64,000 bases of DNA. Origin: Lachancea kluyveri NRRL Y-12651. Lineage: Eukaryota; Ascomycota; Saccharomycetes; Saccharomycetales; Saccharomycetaceae. A program made the position numbers and the translations under genes. The notes below the pieces were generated by a model. It worked only from the letters and a program-made list of their open reading frames with translations. It searched no databases and had not been told where the DNA came from. Location of the stretch: positions 310,001 to 374,000 of the forward strand of contig CM000692.1 in the NCBI GenBank assembly GCA_000149225.2. Reading direction: 5' to 3'. Below, piece by piece: positions 59,503 to 64,000 of the stretch. Within the stretch, counting starts at the first letter, position 1. Each line of letters starts with the position of its first letter.

Positions 59503-60121
59503 ATGTTTAAGAAGTGCGTTACTGAAAATTTAAGACTGATCATAATATAAACACACGTTACTAACCGTTTTTTTTTTTCGTGCCAGATTTTCCAGGGAAG
59601 ACGTCCATTCGCGTTCTAACGTCAAATCGTCTGTTCAGAGAACTTTGAAATCCAAGCTAGTCAAGCAATTTCCAAAATTGGAAGAGGTTATCGACGAACT
59701 AGTTCCAAAAAAGAGCCAAGTTGAGTTGATCAAGTGTGAGGATAAAATTCAACTATATGCAGTAGATGGTGAAATCCTGTTTTTCCAGAAGTTCAATGAC
59801 TTGATTCCAACTTTGAAATTTGTTCATAGATTTCCAGGGGCTTTCCCAACAGTTCAAGTTGATAGAGGTGCCATTAAGTTTGTTTTGTCTGGTGCCAACA
59901 TCATGTGTCCAGGTTTGACATCCCCGGGCGCTAAATTGCCGGATGCACCAGGTCTTGAGAAGGATGCTATCGTCATTGTAAACGCAGAGAACAAAGAACA
60001 TGCTCTAGCCATTGGTACTCTGTTGATGAGTACTGAAGATATTAGATCTATTAATAAAGGGCATGGTGTCGAGATGGTTCATTACCTAGGTGATTGCTTG
60101 TGGGATTTTAGCATTGAATAA
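59503..60121 (+). CDS. TMA20: Translation factor Tma20 (MCT-1 family), with intron
   Basis: Exons 59503-59513 and 59587-60121 give 181 residues, the same length as S. cerevisiae Tma20 (YER007C-A), which also has an intron here. Exon 1 is only 11 nt (MFK and two bases of a Lys codon); exon 2 resumes KFSREDVHSRSNVKSS. Tma20 with Tma22 and Tma64 recycles 40S subunits after termination. The N-terminal MCT-1 domain is followed by a PUA domain (~93-170, TVQVDRGAIKFVLSGANIMC) and the end LWDFSIE. It converges with PAC2, 45 bp apart. Confidence 0.95.
59514..59586 (+). other. TMA20 intron with unusual 5' splice site
   Basis: 73-nt intron with 5' site GTGCGT (consensus GTATGT), perfect branch point TACTAAC (59559-59565), a poly-T stretch and 3' site CAG. 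The reading frame and protein alignment fix both ends. Confidence 0.9.
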
Positions 60122-60166
60122 GTTTAATCGTATTATAGTCAAGATTATTTACATTGTGTATTAGAA

Positions 60167-61651
60167 TCAATGGTATCGATTCTCTCGAACGAAGACGACA
60201 TCGCCGGTACTTAAATTGAAGTTACTTATTGGGCTGAATTCGTGGTTAAATTCTTCTATTACATCCGAGACCACCGAATATGCCAATTCAAAGCTCAGTA
60301 TACCTAACGATAGATTGCGAGCAATGACGCTTTTCATGTAGCGAACGGTACAGTTGGAAAGTATTGAAATTTCAAATACGTCTTTATTTCTGTAGTTCAC
60401 TTTTATGGTTATTAGTTGCTGATCTAGGAAACTGGTTATAAGTTTCCTAGGTATTTCCTTGATATCATATTTTCTGCACAGATGTGACCAATGCTTTAAA
60501 GTCTTGTCGTATTCTATTCTCCCGCTCGCTACCTGTGATATGAAATATAGTTCCGCCTCCTGGCGTAAATCTTTGGAAAATATTGCACCATCAAGGACAT
60601 GTATGTCTTTTATACGGGCGATTATTTGGAAGAATGACTCTGAACTCGCGTCGACAGCAAATGGGTTACCGTTGATCCTCAAATTTTTCAAATCAGGAAA
60701 TCCCATGTTTAGCCAATCAACTCCACTCCATTTTTCTATGAAGTTGTATGAAATATCTAGCTTTTCTATTGAATTGAACGTGAGTTCTGGGGTATTCATT
60801 AAAGATATCTTATTTTTCGATATTAAAAGCCTTTTCACCTGGGAATTTAACAGAAAACTCGGTACCGAATCAAACAAATTATCTGATATGTTTAATTCCT
60901 CTAGGGTATTTGGAACTTTGAGCTCGTGGAGAGAGTCTAAATCATTTCCACAAAGTTCTAGTGTTACTAGATTCGGGAAAACCTTGATCACCTCAGATAA
61001 ATTTCTGTCTGATAAGTTACAGTATGATAGCTTCAATTCTCTTATATTGTGAAGCTTCGTGTTACTTGTGTAACTAATTTTTTCGAAACTATTGCCACTT
61101 AAAATTAAACTCTTTAATGTGGGCAAGTTTGTGAGAAGTTTTAAAACTTCTTCAAAACTAGAAAAAAGGTTATAAGAGAGGTCCAAGTATTGTAGATTCG
61201 CACACTCCGCTCGGACTTCTTTTAGCTCTTGGGTGGAGCCTGCAGTACATATGGAGCAGTCTGATAGCGAGGCTCTTTCCAATTGGGAAATATCTTGATT
61301 TTTCATATTAAGTCTCTCAAATCCAAACGCCTGGACCTTCTTTGCACCAAAATACACTGTGCCGATACTACCTAATCCATTGCAATATCTCTGAGATAAT
61401 GCTGTATAAAAAGACTGTCGCTTAGTCATTTTTTTTAGGACTTTAGAATCTTTCATAAAAGAGGCAGAGCCAGGTACTTTAACCTTGAAGTATTCTTTCC
61501 CGTCGACTGTCCCGCTGTGCTTCCCCCTCTCACAGTTATCCCATTCTAAGCCGTAAGCAACATTGAAAGGCCAGTTTGGAATGCGGCCCATATATCTAAT
61601 AGTGCATAGCTCATTTTCTACCTTCAACCTATCACCTATTTTATGTTCCAT
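60167..61651 (-). CDS. PAC2: Tubulin-folding cofactor E, Pac2
   Basis: 494 residues (518 in S. cerevisiae YER007W). It helps assemble alpha-tubulin into heterodimers. The N-terminal CAP-Gly domain (~1-75) shows GLEWDNCERGKHSGTVDG; leucine-rich repeats follow (~125-330: LQYLDLSYNLFSSFEEV, KSLILSGNSFEK, LVTLELCGNDLDS, LEELNISDNLFDS), and a ubiquitin-like domain closes the protein (~410-494). All three TBCE parts are present. It is in the same direction as NUG1, as on chr V, but with 554 bp between them. Confidence 0.94.
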   Translation of the reverse strand: MEHKIGDRLKVENELCTIRYMGRIPNWPFNVAYGLEWDNCERGKHSGTVDGKEYFKVKVPGSASFMKDSKVLKKMTKRQSFYTALSQRYCNGLGSIGTVYFGAKKVQAFGFERLNMKNQDISQLERASLSDCSICTAGSTQELKEVRAECANLQYLDLSYNLFSSFEEVLKLLTNLPTLKSLILSGNSFEKISYTSNTKLHNIRELKLSYCNLSDRNLSEVIKVFPNLVTLELCGNDLDSLHELKVPNTLEELNISDNLFDSVPSFLLNSQVKRLLISKNKISLMNTPELTFNSIEKLDISYNFIEKWSGVDWLNMGFPDLKNLRINGNPFAVDASSESFFQIIARIKDIHVLDGAIFSKDLRQEAELYFISQVASGRIEYDKTLKHWSHLCRKYDIKEIPRKLITSFLDQQLITIKVNYRNKDVFEISILSNCTVRYMKSVIARNLSLGILSFELAYSVVSDVIEEFNHEFSPISNFNLSTGDVVFVRENRYH

Positions 61652-62205
61652 TTGATTTCCTCTAATACTTCTCTCCGGAACACTTTACCAATTGCACGAA
61701 AATGACAATTTTTCACCTCTCCCCTGTTGTGAGTCAAGCAAACATGTAAGTAGTTTAATATGGAAACCAGACAGCAGCAGAAATGAGGCAGGTATCGCAT
61801 CAAGAAAGTAACTGTCCTTATTCATAATTTCATGGTGATGTGGCTGCTACCAAAATCTTTGTATAAAATGTGACGAAGAGCTTCACGTCATTGAGCTTGA
61901 GCAACTTTGATAGATGTCCGAAAGGTAGCTTGACTACTTTCCTACTGGCCGGACTCAGTACTTCTAATGAAGAGCACATTCATTATCGCCAGAATGTCCT
62001 TTTTAAGCACAAGCTAAGAGGTAAATTTTGATGAGCTGAAGCTATCTCTATTGCTCAGCAGTCCATGAATATTGTACCAAACGAGGTACATTAGCCTCTG
62101 TCGTAGTAAGAAATGATTAACATTTTCAAGAATAAATCTGTAAGGCTATATAATATACATAAAGGCTTTCAAAAAAAAAGGCAGTGAATTTCTTTATATA
62201 GAGGC
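61652..62205. other. Intergenic NUG1 3' / PAC2 promoter
   Basis: 554 bp between two minus-strand genes, about twice the gap in S. cerevisiae. TTTTGATGAG near 62025 resembles a snoRNA C box but no convincing C/D or H/ACA layout was found. No LTR ends were recognised. Confidence 0.4.
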
Positions 62206-63786
62206 TCATTCCATGTCAGCATCTAACTCGTGTTGCTTTTCAGATTGAATGGCGTTATCCAGCGAAGCGAATAGTCCATCTAGATCGAATTCCTTGGACC
62301 ATTCGTTAACGATAGTCGTATGTTCAGTCTTTTCTGGAGCTTGAGAGGCCCCAGTGCCAAGAGTTTGTTGAGTTTCCGCCACGGATGTTGCGTCCTTAGA
62401 GGTCTTTGGTAACACCCAGCCCAGTATTTTGCCATCTCTCCAATCATTCAAAACTGAGATACCAGCACTACTTAGGTTTGGAACACCACCTTTACCAAGT
62501 CTTCCTCTTTTACGGGCCACATGAATCAAAAATTGCTTAGCAAAGGAGTCAGCATCGTTGGCTGGAATGGGTGGTAATTCATAAAATTTTTTAAAGCTTT
62601 CAGTCATTTCCTCCGAATTGGACAATCTCTTGACTAACAGCACAATTGCTGGGTATGGATCAACAATGTATTTTGGTGGCAACGCATTCAATAATGCCAA
62701 TTCTGCTTCCTGTTGTGTCTTGGATTTTTTAGTCACTTCACTTGGGAAACAGATACCTGGAGAATCTAAGATTTTAAGCTTATTGTCGACTTTAACCTCT
62801 CTCAAAGATGTAGTAACACCAGCTTGATTGCCGACTGGACAAGCTTTAGATGAGCCACCACGACGGGAAGTTAGCGCATTGATAACAGAAGACTTACCGA
62901 CATTTGGGTAACCAATAACACCGACCACAATAGACCTTTTTAAGTTGGAATTGTTCGAATATGTCTTCAAAGATTCCAGTAGGCTGTTCGCAGTAACAGA
63001 CTGAGTCAAAGTCTTGTTGAAAGAAGTGGCGTTAGTTGCACCTGGGGCTGCTCTCAATGGGATAGTTGGAAAGCTGGACTTCAAAAAGTTTAACCATTGT
63101 TCTAAAACGTAAGGAGGAACCAAATCCACCTTGTTTAAAATTAGGATTAACCTTTTACCTTGACTTTGCAATACAGCATGTTCTACCTTTCTGGATCTGG
63201 TGCCTTCGGGATCCCTAGCATCCAAGACATATAATATAACATCTGAGGCATCAACCACAGTCTTGAATATTTTATCATAAGCCTTTCTAGATTTTTCTAA
63301 CTCGGAATCATCTTCCTCGGCATTGTCGTAGAAGTCAATTTCATGGTCGACAACATCCAGTTCTTCGTCAATCTGGGCACCGTTGTTAGAGTCTACACCA
63401 CCCTTACCATCGTATTCAGCAGCAGCCATCTTTGCAGATTCTAATAAAGCAGAAAGCCCGTTGTTGCCATCATCGTTTTCTTCATAGTCCTCTTCCATAA
63501 CGTCTTCGCCGTTTTCAAGAGCCCTCTTTTTAGCTTCTAACCTTTCCTGTCTTGCACTTTCTTTTTCTTCTAAATCGTGTCTTCTTCTTTCCTCGATCGC
63601 TTCTAAAATCTTACCTTTGTAAGGAAAACTGGCTGGAATACCAGGATCTTTTTTAGCTCTTGATTTCCAAGTAGGATCTCTCTTCGCCAATTTCTTTTCC
63701 TTTCTGTTTTGAGCAGCAGCCTTTTTCTTAATACCCTCTCTCATACGGGTGCTGGTTCTCTTAGAGGTACGCTTTCTGACTCTCAT
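62206..63786 (-). CDS. NUG1: Nucleolar GTPase Nug1 (60S biogenesis)
   Basis: 526 residues (520 in S. cerevisiae YER006W). It is needed for assembly and export of pre-60S ribosomes. The N-terminus is strongly basic (MRVRKRTSKRTSTRMREG), as in nucleolar Nug1/GNL3 proteins, and is followed by a charged coiled coil. The GTPase motifs are circularly permuted as in the YlqF/YawG class: G4 LNKVDLV (~216) comes before G1 GYPNVGKSS (~292) and G3 DSPG. A C-terminal RNA-binding-type region with HVARKRGRLGKGGVP follows. Confidence 0.96.
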   Translation of the reverse strand: MRVRKRTSKRTSTRMREGIKKKAAAQNRKEKKLAKRDPTWKSRAKKDPGIPASFPYKGKILEAIEERRRHDLEEKESARQERLEAKKRALENGEDVMEEDYEENDDGNNGLSALLESAKMAAAEYDGKGGVDSNNGAQIDEELDVVDHEIDFYDNAEEDDSELEKSRKAYDKIFKTVVDASDVILYVLDARDPEGTRSRKVEHAVLQSQGKRLILILNKVDLVPPYVLEQWLNFLKSSFPTIPLRAAPGATNATSFNKTLTQSVTANSLLESLKTYSNNSNLKRSIVVGVIGYPNVGKSSVINALTSRRGGSSKACPVGNQAGVTTSLREVKVDNKLKILDSPGICFPSEVTKKSKTQQEAELALLNALPPKYIVDPYPAIVLLVKRLSNSEEMTESFKKFYELPPIPANDADSFAKQFLIHVARKRGRLGKGGVPNLSSAGISVLNDWRDGKILGWVLPKTSKDATSVAETQQTLGTGASQAPEKTEHTTIVNEWSKEFDLDGLFASLDNAIQSEKQHELDADME

Positions 63787-64000
63787 CTTGTTGATTATGG
63801 GATTCTGAGTACTTGTTGGTTGTGAGATACATTAATTCTAGCTCATCTCATCTCATCTCTGAAAATTTTTAACTGGTCAAAAAAGAAATAATACCATATT
63901 CGTAATATATGATTTACGTTTTTTTTTTTTGTTTTTTTTTTTTTTTTTTTTTTTTTCTCTAAAAATCTACAGACGAATCCTATTTCCCGTTACTAATTCA
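63787..64000. other. NUG1 promoter region with poly-T
   Basis: Right edge of the window. CTCATCTCATCTCATCTC repeats lie at ~63842-63858 (read on the minus strand GAGATGAG, a PAC-like ribosome-biogenesis motif GATGAG), and a poly-T stretch of ~40 bases at ~63918-63957. A PAC-type motif fits NUG1. Confidence 0.5.

Noticed and set aside
58559-62205. Possible centromere, since YER006-YER008 lie in the pericentromeric part of chr V in S. cerevisiae
   Set aside because: No CDEI-AT-rich-CDEIII arrangement was found in the intergenic stretches.
61652-62205. Possible C/D box snoRNA (TGATGA near 62025)
   Set aside because: Box D at the right spacing and terminal pairing were not found.
1-64000. CRISPR arrays, prophage, plasmid or bacterial operon features
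   Set aside because: The window is ordinary yeast nuclear DNA; no direct-repeat/spacer arrays or such genes were seen.

Overview
This window is nuclear DNA from a budding yeast of the Saccharomycetaceae. It is gene-dense with short intergenic gaps and few introns. The three introns found carry TACTAAC branch points, and almost every gene has a recognisable S. cerevisiae relative. Genes that S. cerevisiae keeps on separate duplicated segments are interleaved here on one strand of DNA: YER006-YER017 (chr V), YIR002-YIR009 and YIR014-YIR017 (chr IX), and YOL026/027/036/038 (chr XV). That is the pattern expected of a lineage without the whole-genome duplication. A single AUS1/PDR11-type ABC transporter, a TIR mannoprotein and a Ty1/Ty2-type LTR make a Zygosaccharomyces/Torulaspora-like yeast the best guess, but the species is not proven. 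Protein divergence (for example Bim1) rules out a close Saccharomyces relative.

Layout. 1-432: 5' part of an HMG-box regulator gene running off the left edge. 2.0-20.4 kb: AFG3, BIM1, a GCR1_C-type regulator absent from this place in S. cerevisiae, FAA2, MSL1, HEM14, PRP22, PRE1, PRI1 and EGH1. 20.6-21.3 kb: tRNA-Glu and a delta-like solo LTR. 21.5-30.8 kb: MDM38, VLD1, RPR2, MIM1, PRE6 (with intron), the YIR016W/YOL036W relative and MET28. 31.2 kb: tRNA-Thr. 32.7-40.7 kb: sterol-uptake-type ABCG transporter, pyruvate decarboxylase and a TIR1-type cell-wall protein. 41.2-63.8 kb: PAN1, IST3, a YER010C relative, DJP1, AIM21 (with a newly inferred intron), NTF2, SEC3, MPH1, U4 snRNA, TMA20 (with intron), PAC2 and NUG1.

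Regulatory logic visible in the DNA: perfect Rpn4 (PACE) sites in front of both proteasome genes, three MluI cell-cycle boxes in front of the primase gene, Reb1 sites in front of AFG3, TMA20 and between NTF2 and SEC3, and Upc2-type sterol/anaerobic sites plus a Rox1-type site around the transporter-PDC-TIR block. The most interesting points are this low-oxygen gene block, a ~19 kb block inserted between genes that are neighbours on both S. cerevisiae copies, an LTR strikingly close to S. cerevisiae delta, the AIM21 intron, unusual 5' splice sites, a perfect 22-bp inverted repeat, and two candidate small proteins. No CRISPR, centromere or bacterial-type system was seen.
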